The notes: generated from the sequence alone by a model not told the origin. DNA of 64,000 nt from CALREJ01 sp964533375 (GCA_964533375.1 CAZHLW010000001.1:372001-436000); one strand, 5' to 3'. Counted from the stretch's first letter, positions 7,888 to 15,513 are shown. Translations and numbers: made by a program.

Positions 7888-9327
7888 ATGGCCCGCCCGT
7901 CTACCTTCCGTCCTGTCCGTTCCTCCCGTTCCCAGTTTCCGTTCGTCGCGTTCCTGCTGGTTGCGTCGTTTGGCATCCTCTTTGCAGGCTGCAAGGGCCC
8001 GGAAGATGTGACTGAAGATCAGGACTTTGTCTTCACCCAGGAGAATATTGATGAAGCGCATCAGCTTGCAAACCAGGCATCAAGCGATGCTGTGAGTGGA
8101 ACCGGCACATCACCGTATCTGGAGGGAATCGGTACGGGATCGGGCGCATCAGCGGACACGGCGGTGCTTGATCTTTCTATGGTGACAACCTACAACTCCA
8201 TCCGTGCGGGACAGGGGGCAAGCGGCAAAAACGTCTACCGCGTAACGAACGAATTCCTGAACGTCCGTGACAAGACATCCACCACTGCGGGCAACGTCGC
8301 ACGCCTGAACTACGGGGACTCTGTGGAAGTGCTCGCGTTCCCGAACGCCAGCTGGGCACAGGTGAAGACCGCGGCAGGACTGACCGGTTATGTGTCATCC
8401 CGCTACATTGCAAAGATGACGAGCGACGAGCAGCTGGCTGCAGAAAAGCAGGCGTTTGAGGGACAGTACTACGTGAGCTTCGGCTTTGTGAATATCCGCA
8501 AGGAGGCAAACCAGGCGAGCGAGAAACTGGGGGAAATTCCAGGCCAGACTATTGTCCGGCCAAACAGCATCAGCGGTACATGGGCGAATGTTACCTACGA
8601 CGGCAAGGTCGGTTATGTGGCGATGTCGTACCTCACGCCATTCCTCCCGAACTTCATTGTCCGCCAGAACCAGTACACGCTGCCAGTTTTGCATTATCAG
8701 CTGACGAAGGGGCAGGAGACAGAGATCCTTGCATCCCTCACGAAACACGTGACTGCACTGAAGGCGGCAGGCAAGACGTTCACCACCTTCGCACGCTTCC
8801 ACGATCAGCTTGTGGAGCAGCAGCGCCGCGATATCCGGCTGGATGACAAAAGCGTGATCATCGCCATCACGGGTGTGACATCGGACAATGTCCGCGCCGT
8901 ATCCGATGCGCTCATTGCCGCCAACATTGATGCGACCTTCTTCCTGCAGACAAAGAACGTGGGCCTGAGCGGCATTACGCAAAAGACCCTCCTGAACCTG
9001 ATGGCCAACGGCTTCGACATCCAGTCCGCTACCCACACAGGAGACGATCTCCGCGCTCTTACAAACGCGCAGGTGGAACTTGAACTGAAGCAGAGCCGCA
9101 AGATTATTGAAGATCTCACGAACAAAGATGTCATTGCCGTTGCGTATCCGACAGGCGGCAGCAACGACCGCGTGATGCAACTGGCGAGCGAGGCGGGCTA
9201 TCTGCTTGGACTCAGCACAGGTTCCAACAAGACCTTCACCCGCGAACAGCTCCTGAACATTCCGGGCATCGATATCTTCCCGAACATGACAGCGGAGGAG
9301 GTGGTGACTCTGGCAACGACGAAATAA
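7888..9327 (+). CDS. Lipoprotein with two SH3b domains and a degenerate NodB-like deacetylase domain
   Basis: A long lipoprotein signal ends in LFAGC at about residues 31-35. Two bacterial SH3 domains follow: FLNVRDKTSTTAGNV..LNYGD at about 110-170, and FVNIRKEANQASEKL..IPGQT at about 190-250. SH3b domains usually bind peptidoglycan. The last 160 residues resemble the polysaccharide-deacetylase (NodB) fold (DALIAANIDATFF). The catalytic TFDDG motif is replaced by ITGVTSDN, however, and the metal-binding HTxxH motif by SATHTGDD, so deacetylase activity is doubtful. Probably an anchored wall-binding protein. It has its own terminator. Confidence 0.75.
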   Translation: MARPSTFRPVRSSRSQFPFVAFLLVASFGILFAGCKGPEDVTEDQDFVFTQENIDEAHQLANQASSDAVSGTGTSPYLEGIGTGSGASADTAVLDLSMVTTYNSIRAGQGASGKNVYRVTNEFLNVRDKTSTTAGNVARLNYGDSVEVLAFPNASWAQVKTAAGLTGYVSSRYIAKMTSDEQLAAEKQAFEGQYYVSFGFVNIRKEANQASEKLGEIPGQTIVRPNSISGTWANVTYDGKVGYVAMSYLTPFLPNFIVRQNQYTLPVLHYQLTKGQETEILASLTKHVTALKAAGKTFTTFARFHDQLVEQQRRDIRLDDKSVIIAITGVTSDNVRAVSDALIAANIDATFFLQTKNVGLSGITQKTLLNLMANGFDIQSATHTGDDLRALTNAQVELELKQSRKIIEDLTNKDVIAVAYPTGGSNDRVMQLASEAGYLLGLSTGSNKTFTREQLLNIPGIDIFPNMTAEEVVTLATTK

Positions 9328-9348
9328 GTATCATCTAGCTTTAAGAAG

Positions 9349-9373
9349 AACGCCTCGAAAGGGGCGTTTTTTT
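9349..9373 (+). terminator. Intrinsic terminator after the SH3b lipoprotein
   Basis: Stem acgcctc-gaaa-ggggcgt with a GNRA-type loop (one G-T pair), followed by seven T. Confidence 0.85.
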
Positions 9374-9707
9374 ATTTCTTAGGAGTGATGTAGCCGTTCA
9401 GCCTGTCCATCAACCCTTCCTGGTTCGTCATGCTTTGTACCGACATATCGGTCAGCTGCTGCAGGAATTCCGTACCGTGTGCGTAGAAGTACCAGGCGCT
9501 CAGGAGGAAGATCAGAATTGGCACGACCGTCAGGAGGCCGCGGAAAAAGCCGCCAATCGTGCGCCAGTGATCGCGGCGGTCCATGCGATGAAGGTAGGTC
9601 ACAATCAAATCGAGCTTCTGTTCTGCAGTGAGCTCAGTGGTATCCGGCGGCGTGTTCGTGTCCGAGTTGACGATGATTTCTTCGGTGGCGGTGGGTTTTT
9701 TGGGCAT
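9372..9707 (-). CDS. Small single-pass membrane protein, unknown function
   Basis: A 111-aa protein. The first 45 residues are polar and rich in Thr, Glu and Pro. A basic patch (HRMDRRDHWR) precedes one transmembrane helix, about residues 58-80 (GLLTVVPILIFLLSAWYFYA), then a short tail with Gln and Met. The charge pattern suggests N-in topology. I do not recognise the family. It converges on the preceding lipoprotein and ends inside its terminator. Confidence 0.6.
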   Translation of the reverse strand: MPKKPTATEEIIVNSDTNTPPDTTELTAEQKLDLIVTYLHRMDRRDHWRTIGGFFRGLLTVVPILIFLLSAWYFYAHGTEFLQQLTDMSVQSMTNQEGLMDRLNGYITPKK

Positions 9708-9719
9708 ATGACGAGTGTA

Positions 9720-9760
9720 ATTGAAAATTGAAAATGTAACATTGAAAATTAAGGAATTTT
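9720..9760. repeat. Tandem phrase repeat (attgaaaa units)
   Basis: The unit attgaaaa appears three times just upstream of the 111-aa membrane protein gene. It belongs to the dispersed phrase-repeat group described in the findings. Confidence 0.5.
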
Positions 9761-9765
9761 TCTTT

Positions 9766-10866
9766 TTAAAATCCTCGTTTCCATTTACGTGCGTACTCGA
9801 AGGCTCGTGTCAGATAATACTTTGATGAGAGTGGCAGATCGAAGCAGTGTTCAATATTGAGCAGCTTGCCGCCGAAACCGGTCTTGAAGAGTGTTACCCC
9901 AGCAAAGGGATGCTTCTTATCGGCGATTTCCATCTTGGCCTCTTCATCACCATCTGCTTTTTGCTCTGTCATCGGCGCAATGCCCCAGAAGTTATAGATA
10001 CTATCACCGCGCTTGAGGGCATCCTGAATGGCGCGCCATTGGAGCAGGTAGCTGGCGGGAACTTTTGTCATCACGCTTGCGCCGTGGTGGTAACTGGTCT
10101 CCCCTCCAAATTGCATGTGAATGGATGTCGCAAGGATCTGTCCTTCGTGCCTGGCGATGTAGACGAGAACATTGCCACTTTCTGCAAAATGCTTCACCTG
10201 GGCACGGAAAAAGCGGTTGGTGTAGGGCGTGAAGTGATGGCGCTTGCGCGTTTCGTCATGCAGCTTGATGAACTCTTCAACGTCGCGAATGGGATCAGTT
10301 GAAAGCTCCACTGTCACGCCGTCTTTCTCGGCACGGCGGATGAGGTTTCTGGTGGTCTTGCGCATTTGCATCAATAGTTCTTCTTCCGATCGTAAGGTTA
10401 TGGGTAATGAGTTATGGGTTATGGGGGACCAGCGATCATTGGCTGTGAGCGGTAAGTACCAGATGTGTTCGGCGAGGAGGTGGAGGGGGGATTTTTTGCC
10501 AGTGATGCTTGATGATCCGAGAGGCTCAAACGGACTCATGCGGATGAAGCTACAGCTTTTTGCAGCTGCTTCTTTTTTCAAAGCATCAATCAGTATTTCA
10601 AAAATCCCATTACCCATAACCGGTAACCCATAACTAACAACAGGTCCATACTGCACCATCAAATGCCGTCCTCTCCGTGCAGGAACCAAAATCGCCTGAC
10701 AGATACCGACAATGTTCCCGTCGTCACGCACTTCCAGACGCACGGGCTCCTGACCGATGTCGCGATAGACTTCGCCCATCGTCCAGCTCTGCAAAAAAGG
10801 CGAGAAGCGCTGGGCTTTCAGGAAGCTGTCCCACTCGGCCTGATTGGTTGCTGTCTGCACGTTCAT
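9766..10866 (-). CDS. FemAB/FemX-like peptidoglycan-bridge or lipid II aminoacyltransferase
   Basis: A 366-aa protein of the FemAB family (double GNAT fold), which adds amino acids from aminoacyl-tRNA to the peptidoglycan stem peptide. Typical stretches are LVPARRGRHLMVQYGPVV, HDETRKRHHFTPYTNRFF and YHHGASVMTKVPASYLLQW, ending IYNFWGI. The gene overlaps the upstream DegT-like gene by 4 nt, and murF lies just before that, which supports an envelope role. Two short stretches, SYGLPVMGNG and SPITHNSLPITL, are encoded by in-frame repeat phrases (10606-10638 and 10396-10427) and are unlikely to be ancestral. The amino acid transferred cannot be told from sequence. Confidence 0.85.
   Translation of the reverse strand: MNVQTATNQAEWDSFLKAQRFSPFLQSWTMGEVYRDIGQEPVRLEVRDDGNIVGICQAILVPARRGRHLMVQYGPVVSYGLPVMGNGIFEILIDALKKEAAAKSCSFIRMSPFEPLGSSSITGKKSPLHLLAEHIWYLPLTANDRWSPITHNSLPITLRSEEELLMQMRKTTRNLIRRAEKDGVTVELSTDPIRDVEEFIKLHDETRKRHHFTPYTNRFFRAQVKHFAESGNVLVYIARHEGQILATSIHMQFGGETSYHHGASVMTKVPASYLLQWRAIQDALKRGDSIYNFWGIAPMTEQKADGDEEAKMEIADKKHPFAGVTLFKTGFGGKLLNIEHCFDLPLSSKYYLTRAFEYARKWKRGF
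10396..10427. repeat. In-frame phrase repeat inside the FemAB-like gene (copy A)
   Basis: Four ttatgggt-type units. The sequence encodes SPITHNSLPITL within the FemAB-like protein without breaking the frame. The same phrase occurs in murD (18559) and in a GT4 gene (33610). Confidence 0.8.
10606..10638. repeat. In-frame phrase repeat inside the FemAB-like gene (copy B)
   Basis: The opposite-strand form of the same phrase (cccattacccataaccgg units), coding VSYGLPVMGNG directly after the conserved QYGPV. Confidence 0.8.
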
Positions 10867-12107
10867 AGGTCTTTGGCTTTGAGCAGGGGATCAAGAAGGC
10901 GGACGAGGGTTTCGGCCTGGGTTTTGGTCATGGTGGGGTGGGTCGGGAGGGAGAGGATTTGCTGGCAGGCACTTTCGGCTGCAGGGTCGCTGCCGTCTCT
11001 GTAGCCTGCGTCGGTATCATTCACTGTTTCCGGGCACACGACACAGCCGGTCCATCCATCATACAGATGAACGTTGTGTTTTTTTAATTGCCTGCGGATG
11101 GCTTCGGCATTGCCGACAAACAGAGGAAACTTTTGCAGCGGGAACGAGGCGGACACACTTCCGAGCACCGGCCAGTTCTCTTTGAACGCATGCGTCTGGT
11201 AAAAATCCGTAAGCATCCGGCGATGATCATTAATCATCTCCAGTCTATTCAACTGATCCAGCGCCAGAGCGGCACAGGCGCTGGGCATGGTGTGGAGAAC
11301 GGGTGTCATCTCTCCTTTCTTTTCTGCGCGTGTGAGGATGGGGACGAGGAGCTTGAGTTTCGAAGCAGCAACCAGAATCGCTTTGCCGAGCAGGCGATCG
11401 TAGACAGGCTTTGCGAGGCTGTAGAGCAGCGGATACTGGAGGTAGGCAAAAATCTGGAAGAGGGGAACGGGAGCTGCTTTGGTTTGTGCCTCGCGCAGGC
11501 AGGCAGCGAGTTCTGCATTGCGTGTGATCACCGCGCCGCCGCTCACACCGGAGATTGCCTTATCACGTCCGAAACTCAGGAGCATCGCGTCACCAACCTT
11601 GCCAATCTCAGCAGGGCCTTTGCTGTCTGGCAAGATGTGAGCGCAGTCTTCCACCAGGAAGAGAGAGTGTCTGTCGCAGAGCTCGCGAAGTTTTTTGGTA
11701 TCAGCTGGAATCCCAAACGTATGCTGGCATATGACGACGCGGGTTTTCGGGGTGATCGCTTTTTCTACGGCGTCGGTGTCCAGGTTGAGCGTGTCTTTCT
11801 CAATATCTGCGTAGACAGTTTTCATGCGCGCAGCATGGATAGCGTTGGGAACGACCACACACGTGTAGCCCTGCACAATCACTTCCTCGTCCGGCTGGAG
11901 CTTCATGCACTGCAAAAGTGCCAACAGGGATTCGCGGCCGGAGTTGAAGGTAACAGCCTCGCCGCCGAAGCGTGCGGCCAACGCATCTTTGAGTTTTCTG
12001 ACATCACCGCTATCCCGGTACCGCCACAGCATCAGCGTTCTTCGCAAAGCGAGACGGCGTTGGCGGCTGTCTGCGAGCGGGGCGAAGGTGTGGTGAATGG
12101 GTAACAT
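10863..12107 (-). CDS. DegT/DnrJ/EryC1/StrS-family PLP aminotransferase
   Basis: A 414-aa fold-type I PLP enzyme of the sugar-aminotransferase family. Visible features: FNSGRESLLALL (phosphate-binding region), the VVICQHTFGIPAD loop, VEDCAH with the PLP-contacting Asp, and SFGRDKAISGVSGG with the Schiff-base Lys. Family members aminate nucleotide-bound keto-sugars for surface glycans or act on related substrates. The stop overlaps the FemAB-like start by 4 nt (ATGA), so the two are translationally coupled. Context suggests an envelope substrate, but the exact reaction is unknown. Confidence 0.85.
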   Translation of the reverse strand: MLPIHHTFAPLADSRQRRLALRRTLMLWRYRDSGDVRKLKDALAARFGGEAVTFNSGRESLLALLQCMKLQPDEEVIVQGYTCVVVPNAIHAARMKTVYADIEKDTLNLDTDAVEKAITPKTRVVICQHTFGIPADTKKLRELCDRHSLFLVEDCAHILPDSKGPAEIGKVGDAMLLSFGRDKAISGVSGGAVITRNAELAACLREAQTKAAPVPLFQIFAYLQYPLLYSLAKPVYDRLLGKAILVAASKLKLLVPILTRAEKKGEMTPVLHTMPSACAALALDQLNRLEMINDHRRMLTDFYQTHAFKENWPVLGSVSASFPLQKFPLFVGNAEAIRRQLKKHNVHLYDGWTGCVVCPETVNDTDAGYRDGSDPAAESACQQILSLPTHPTMTKTQAETLVRLLDPLLKAKDL

Positions 12108-12124
12108 TAAGGTCGAGAAGAAGG

Positions 12125-13696
12125 TTAAGGTTGAGGGAGGAGTTTTTGGATTGACGATAATGGCATGCGGCCAAGGGCCAGGAGGAGACTTCCTGTAGCA
12201 AGGCGATCAGTGTTCGGACTCAGGATCTCGACGTCTTTTCCGAAGCCTTCGGCAAATGCTGCTGTGCCGTTTTTGGAAAGGAAGATCACGCGTTCGACGG
12301 AGTCTTTCGCGATCTCTCCAAGTTCTTTCAGGAGGACGTCTTCCTGGTCGCCGGTTTCAAGGAGTCCGCTTAGAAGAAGCACGCGCGGGCGTTCGGGTTT
12401 TGTTTTGGCCCAGTGGAGCGCGGCGCGGATGCTTAAGCGGCTGCTGTTATACGTGTCATCAACCAGCAGTACGCCCTGTTCATGGCGGACGTGGAAGGTG
12501 TGGGTGAGTGGCTGGAAGGAGGATAGCAGTTCGCAAATGCGTTTCATGTCGATTCCCAGGTGCTTTGCGACGGCGACTGCGAGCAGGATATTTCCCACGT
12601 TGTGCAGACCGTGCAGGGGGATAGTGGCAGTGTGGCTGCCAATAGTGAGCTTCAGCCCGGCAGGCGTTTCATCAATCATCTCCGCACGGACATCTGCAGC
12701 TTCATCAATACCTGCAAGAGTGACATGACAATCCAGAGTGGGAACAATGGTTTGGATCGCAGCGTTGTCGGCGTACAGGAAAGCGTGGCCGCTTTGGGGC
12801 AGGGCGTGGAGCAGTTCTGCGTTTGCTTCCACAATCGCTTCCTCGGAGCCAAAGAGGGCCAAGTGATCGGACCCGAGTGCTGTCATTACCCCGATGGTTG
12901 GTTTCACGAACTGGCACATCAGTGCAATTTCTCCTTTTCGGTAAGCACCCATTTCGATGATGACTGGCGCGCTTTCAGTTTTCAGCTTTCGGCTTTCCGA
13001 AGACATCCACTGGGCAACGCCCATTTCGGTGTTCACGTGCTCCGGTGTTGTAATTGGATGTAGGTCACTCAGGACATGCTTGAGTAATTCTTTCGTCGTT
13101 GTCTTTCCAACACTGCCCGCAATGCCGACGACTGTTGCAGTCGTCCAGGTGTGCCGGATGCTTTCTGCTTTCGCGAAGTGCTTTGTCTTCAGATATTGGT
13201 CAGCGGGAAGAAGGGCGTACCACGCTGCAATGCCAATAACCGGCTGCAGCAGGAAGAGGAACGGTGCCACAATCAGAAGAGGTGTGGTGGTGAATGTCAG
13301 CAGGCTAAGGAAGAAGAATGCCATGACGCCGATCATTTTGGCTTTCATGGTCCACACAGGCATGCGTTGCTTGCGGAGAACAAACTGTGCGGCGCTCAGA
13401 AGAGCAAACACAGTGAGCCAGGAAATATGCAGTATCGCGAGTGCGTTGAATGCGAGAATGAGGCTTTCTTTGGACAACGCGGTCAGCACGAACGTGATGC
13501 CGATTCCATCGGTCAGGAGCATGAGTCCTGCAAGGGGAGGGCGCACTTTTCCGAAAAGCTGCTGCATCGCGCCTTCGTGGCGGATATGTTCCAAAAGCCG
13601 GTCCATGCGCCATTCTTTCTGCTGGAACAGGGCCAGGAAGGTTAGAAGAGGCGATAGACAGCCTATAATGGTCAGAAGGACTATAAGAAGCAGCAT
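12125..13696 (-). CDS. murF: MurF-type UDP-MurNAc-tripeptide:D-Ala-D-Ala ligase with N-terminal membrane domain
   Basis: Adds D-Ala-D-Ala to the UDP-MurNAc-tripeptide. The Mur ligase core shows P-loop GIAGSVGKTTTKELL, EMGAYRKGEIALM, GSDHLALFGS, LHGLHNVGNILLAVA and VDDTYNSSRLSIRAAL. The first 150 residues or so contain four to five hydrophobic helices, an extension seen in some CPR and other MurF proteins that ties the enzyme to the membrane. I chose ATG 13696; the frame could extend to 13783, but a promoter -10 box lies at 13760-13765, downstream of that start. A short insert, SSESRKLKTESAP, is encoded by a repeat phrase (12971-12999). First gene of the murF-DegT-FemAB operon. Confidence 0.9.
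   Translation of the reverse strand: MLLLIVLLTIIGCLSPLLTFLALFQQKEWRMDRLLEHIRHEGAMQQLFGKVRPPLAGLMLLTDGIGITFVLTALSKESLILAFNALAILHISWLTVFALLSAAQFVLRKQRMPVWTMKAKMIGVMAFFFLSLLTFTTTPLLIVAPFLFLLQPVIGIAAWYALLPADQYLKTKHFAKAESIRHTWTTATVVGIAGSVGKTTTKELLKHVLSDLHPITTPEHVNTEMGVAQWMSSESRKLKTESAPVIIEMGAYRKGEIALMCQFVKPTIGVMTALGSDHLALFGSEEAIVEANAELLHALPQSGHAFLYADNAAIQTIVPTLDCHVTLAGIDEAADVRAEMIDETPAGLKLTIGSHTATIPLHGLHNVGNILLAVAVAKHLGIDMKRICELLSSFQPLTHTFHVRHEQGVLLVDDTYNSSRLSIRAALHWAKTKPERPRVLLLSGLLETGDQEDVLLKELGEIAKDSVERVIFLSKNGTAAFAEGFGKDVEILSPNTDRLATGSLLLALGRMPLSSIQKLLPQP
12971..12999. repeat. In-frame phrase repeat inside murF
   Basis: The units ctttcagttttcag and ctttcggctttcc encode SESRKLKTES between two conserved MurF blocks. 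Confidence 0.65.
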
Positions 13697-13735
13697 GGGT
13701 CTGGTCGGAAGATTGTAGTGTAGCGGAAGTGGGAT

Positions 13736-13764
13736 TTGCAAAATAATTGAAAATGTGTTATTAT
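13736..13764 (+). promoter_or_regulatory. Promoter of the 33-aa microprotein gene
   Basis: TTGCAA (13736-13741), a 17-nt spacer and TATTAT (13759-13764). The predicted start leaves a leader of about 27 nt before ATG 13798. It overlaps the divergent murF promoter. Confidence 0.45.
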
Positions 13765-13788
13765 AATAATGTTTTACATCCATACCAA
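13760..13788 (-). promoter_or_regulatory. Promoter of the murF operon
   Basis: On the minus strand, TTGGTA (13783-13788), a 17-nt spacer and a perfect TATAAT (13760-13765). It sets the murF start at 13696. Confidence 0.65.
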
Positions 13789-13797
13789 CCTTCCCTT

Positions 13798-13899
13798 ATG
13801 GAAATGCCGAAGAGTCACAACTTCACGCATGCCGTCGCGGGATTCGTCCTGGCTTCCATGTACTTCGTGTACATGTTCCTGCTCCTGCCGCGCATGTAA
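13798..13899 (+). CDS. 33-aa membrane microprotein (candidate small gene)
   Basis: A short frame from ATG to TAA encodes a basic/polar N-terminus MEMPKSHNFTHAVAG, then one hydrophobic helix rich in Phe, Met, Leu and Tyr, ending PRM. It has a plausible promoter 34 nt upstream and a strong terminator 26 nt downstream, the layout of a real single-gene unit. No Shine-Dalgarno is seen. The composition fits a single-pass membrane peptide. The function is unknown; a toxin-like or regulatory role cannot be told apart. Confidence 0.5.
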   Translation: MEMPKSHNFTHAVAGFVLASMYFVYMFLLLPRM

Positions 13900-13924
13900 G
13901 ACTTTGTAGTCGACTGTAAAGGTT

Positions 13925-13950
13925 AAAAGGGGGCTCCGGCCCCTTTTTAG
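13925..13950 (+). terminator. Intrinsic terminator of the 33-aa gene
   Basis: A strong stem, aaagggggc-tccg-gcccctttt, with T run. It could also work in the other direction. Confidence 0.8.
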
Positions 13951-13966
13951 TATCATAGTGTCATGG

Positions 13967-14028
13967 TGAGGACACTCGAACCATGAGTAACGCAAAACCA
14001 TCCTTCGAGCGGCCTCAGGATGACATCG
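13967..14028. repeat. CTGAG-type dispersed repeat at the 3' end of the hydrolase gene
   Basis: The left arm gtgtcatggtgaggacac and the right arm (reverse complement of gtcatcctgaggccgctc) are variants of the same repeat found at 19828 and 25787. The TGA stop of the hydrolase gene lies inside the right arm. Confidence 0.7.
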
Positions 14029-14767
14029 CCTTTTTCACCACCTTCGCAATCTCCTCCGCCCGGTCGCGGTGTACACGATGACGCACGCCTTTGAAAACAT
14101 GCAGATGGCTGTCCGGGATTTTCTTTTCCATCAAATAGCCATCAGCAACCGGAGTCATCTGGTCATCCGCTCCCCAGAAAATATCGGTTGGGACATCAAT
14201 AGCCTGGAGCAGAGGACGCAGGTTTTCTTCGGTTACATTGATGAGCGTGTCACGCATAACGGGTGATGCTTTTTCGTAGTCATGAACACGCACGAGCCGG
14301 TACAGGAATTCTTTCCCGAACGGCTGCAAGCGGCGCATACCCGGAATCGACAGGAAAAATTTGCCGGTCTTTGCAAGGAGCAGCCCGATAATTCGTTTGA
14401 AGTGTCGCGGGTGGCGAATGCCTGCCGCTGCGCAGAGGAACAAGTGACTGACCGGCAGACGGTGTCCTGCCACCAGTTTGATGGCAATGCGTCCGCCGTG
14501 GGAATGTCCGAGTAACATGATTGTTTCTGGTTTCTGGCTTGTCCTGAGCGAACTCGAAGGGTTTCTGGTTACTTGTTTTTTTTGCAGCCAATCAGCGACC
14601 CAGTCTGCATAATCATCATTTGTAAAAGGATGCGACGGTTCAGGTTCACTGCCAAACCCCGGAAGATCGGGTGTAAGGATATCGATGCCGCTGCCTTTCA
14701 GTTCGTCACGGAGCTCCAGAAAGGAGTCCTTCGTACCGCCCCAGCCGTGGAGAGCGAGGAGAATCAT
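14015..14767 (-). CDS. Alpha/beta-fold hydrolase
   Basis: A 250-aa hydrolase of unknown substrate. The oxyanion region is LHGWGGTKDSF, the nucleophile elbow GHSHGG (Ser, about residue 93), the acid Asp in FWGADDQMTP and the base His in GVRHRVH. The N-terminus is complete, with a TATAAG box 8 nt before the ATG. Residues NPSSSLRTSQKPET are encoded by a nested pair of repeat phrases (14523-14572), and the stop codon lies in another repeat. Single gene; could be an esterase or a C-C hydrolase. Confidence 0.8.
   Translation of the reverse strand: MILLALHGWGGTKDSFLELRDELKGSGIDILTPDLPGFGSEPEPSHPFTNDDYADWVADWLQKKQVTRNPSSSLRTSQKPETIMLLGHSHGGRIAIKLVAGHRLPVSHLFLCAAAGIRHPRHFKRIIGLLLAKTGKFFLSIPGMRRLQPFGKEFLYRLVRVHDYEKASPVMRDTLINVTEENLRPLLQAIDVPTDIFWGADDQMTPVADGYLMEKKIPDSHLHVFKGVRHRVHRDRAEEIAKVVKKAMSS
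14523..14572. repeat. Nested repeat inside the hydrolase gene
   Basis: A tttctgg phrase (14523-14538 and 14561-14570) is interrupted by ttgtcctgagcgaactcgaa, a CTGAG-type repeat. All of it is in frame. Confidence 0.75.
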
Positions 14768-14769
14768 GG

Positions 14770-14806
14770 GCGTAGCTTATAGCTTTTAGCTTTTAGCTTC
14801 TAGGCT
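14770..14806. repeat. Tandem agcttttagc phrase repeat
   Basis: Three agctttta-type units just upstream of the hydrolase. The unit nearest the gene provides its TATAAG -10 box. Confidence 0.55.
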
Positions 14807-14870
14807 TATGCTGAGTTAATATTAGGTGTTGTTTGGTGTGTTTTTGCTGACGAGAAAGTAAATATATGGA

Positions 14871-14984
14871 TGGTGTCACAGACTGGAATTGAACCAGTGA
14901 CCTTGGGCTTATGAGTCCCACGACGCTGCGCGTTTGTTTTTTGATTGCACTTCGGCAAAAGCCTCAGTGGCCCAACTGAGCGAG
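14871..14984 (-). pseudogene. Damaged tRNA-Met copy (3' half intact, 5' half disrupted)
   Basis: The minus strand keeps a CAT anticodon arm (anticodon at 14911-14913) identical to that of the neighbouring tRNA-Met, a T arm and TGTGACACCA. The T-arm sequence differs from the neighbour. The 5' acceptor strand that should pair (GTCACAG) is absent. In its place are a D-arm-like GCTCAGTTGG and about 40 nt of unrelated AT/GC-mixed sequence. As it stands it cannot form a standard cloverleaf. It is a decayed tandem copy or, less likely, a tRNA with an insertion. Confidence 0.65.
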
Positions 14985-15061
14985 TGGTGTCACGGGGCGG
15001 GATCGAACCGCCGACCTTGGGCTTATGAGTCCCACGCTCTAACCAGCTGAGCTACCGTGAC
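14985..15061 (-). tRNA. tRNA-Met (CAT)
   Basis: 77 nt including the encoded CCA. Acceptor GTCACGG/CCGTGAC, D arm GCTCAGCTGGTTAGAGC, anticodon loop CTCATAA (CAT at 15025-15027) and T arm GGCGGTTCGATCCCGCC. It is an elongator type because the acceptor ends are fully paired. A CAT tRNA could also be Ile2 if lysidine-modified. Confidence 0.9.
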
Positions 15062-15123
15062 ATATGTTTAGAAAAAGAGCCTGCAAAGCGTAATGAAAGA
15101 CTGGGTTTTCGGCAAGTCTAGGC

Positions 15124-15513
15124 TTAGAGCAATGCCAAAAGGGCGATTGCAGACATCATGATCCCGATATCACGCACTGCGATGTCGTTCCAGCCGACCT
15201 GCGTCAGAATGCCGAGCATTTGCACAATAATCAGAAAGACCCCGATCTGCTGTACTCTTTTGACCGGGACAACAAGCAGGAGTGCAAAGATGATTTCTGC
15301 GGCACCAACCAGCTTCAGCCAGCTGTCTTTTGGCAGTCCTCCAAGTCCATCCATCCACGCCGGGAGCCATCCGATCCAGGTGAGGGGATTGATGAATTTA
15401 TCGACGCCGAAATAGCCGAAGACAAAAATGAGGGAGGCAATCAGAATCCATTTTGCGCTGTTTGGTCGCTGCATAGTGGTTCTCACACTAGCGGAGGCCT
15501 CCGCGGAGGTCAT
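15124..15513 (-). CDS. DoxX-like small membrane protein
   Basis: About 129 aa with four predicted transmembrane helices: WILIASLIFVFGYFGVDKF, LVGAAEIIFALLLVV, IGVFLIIVQMLGILTQVG and IGIMMSAIALLALL. The pattern matches the DoxX/TQO-small-subunit superfamily, with a GAAEI motif in helix 2. The cellular role is unknown. The open frame extends upstream to 15774, but that part overlaps the divergent gene at 15604 and its promoter; starts at 15513 or 15474 fit. No operon partner. Confidence 0.65.
   Translation of the reverse strand: MTSAEASASVRTTMQRPNSAKWILIASLIFVFGYFGVDKFINPLTWIGWLPAWMDGLGGLPKDSWLKLVGAAEIIFALLLVVPVKRVQQIGVFLIIVQMLGILTQVGWNDIAVRDIGIMMSAIALLALL

Noticed and set aside
11088..12104. 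338-aa plus-strand frame
   Set aside because: It lies antisense across the whole DegT-like gene, whose motifs and operon overlaps are clear. The plus-strand product has no family pattern.
14873..14984. Group I intron in a tRNA
   Set aside because: The interrupted region is only about 40 nt and the 5' acceptor strand is absent, so no intron model restores a cloverleaf.
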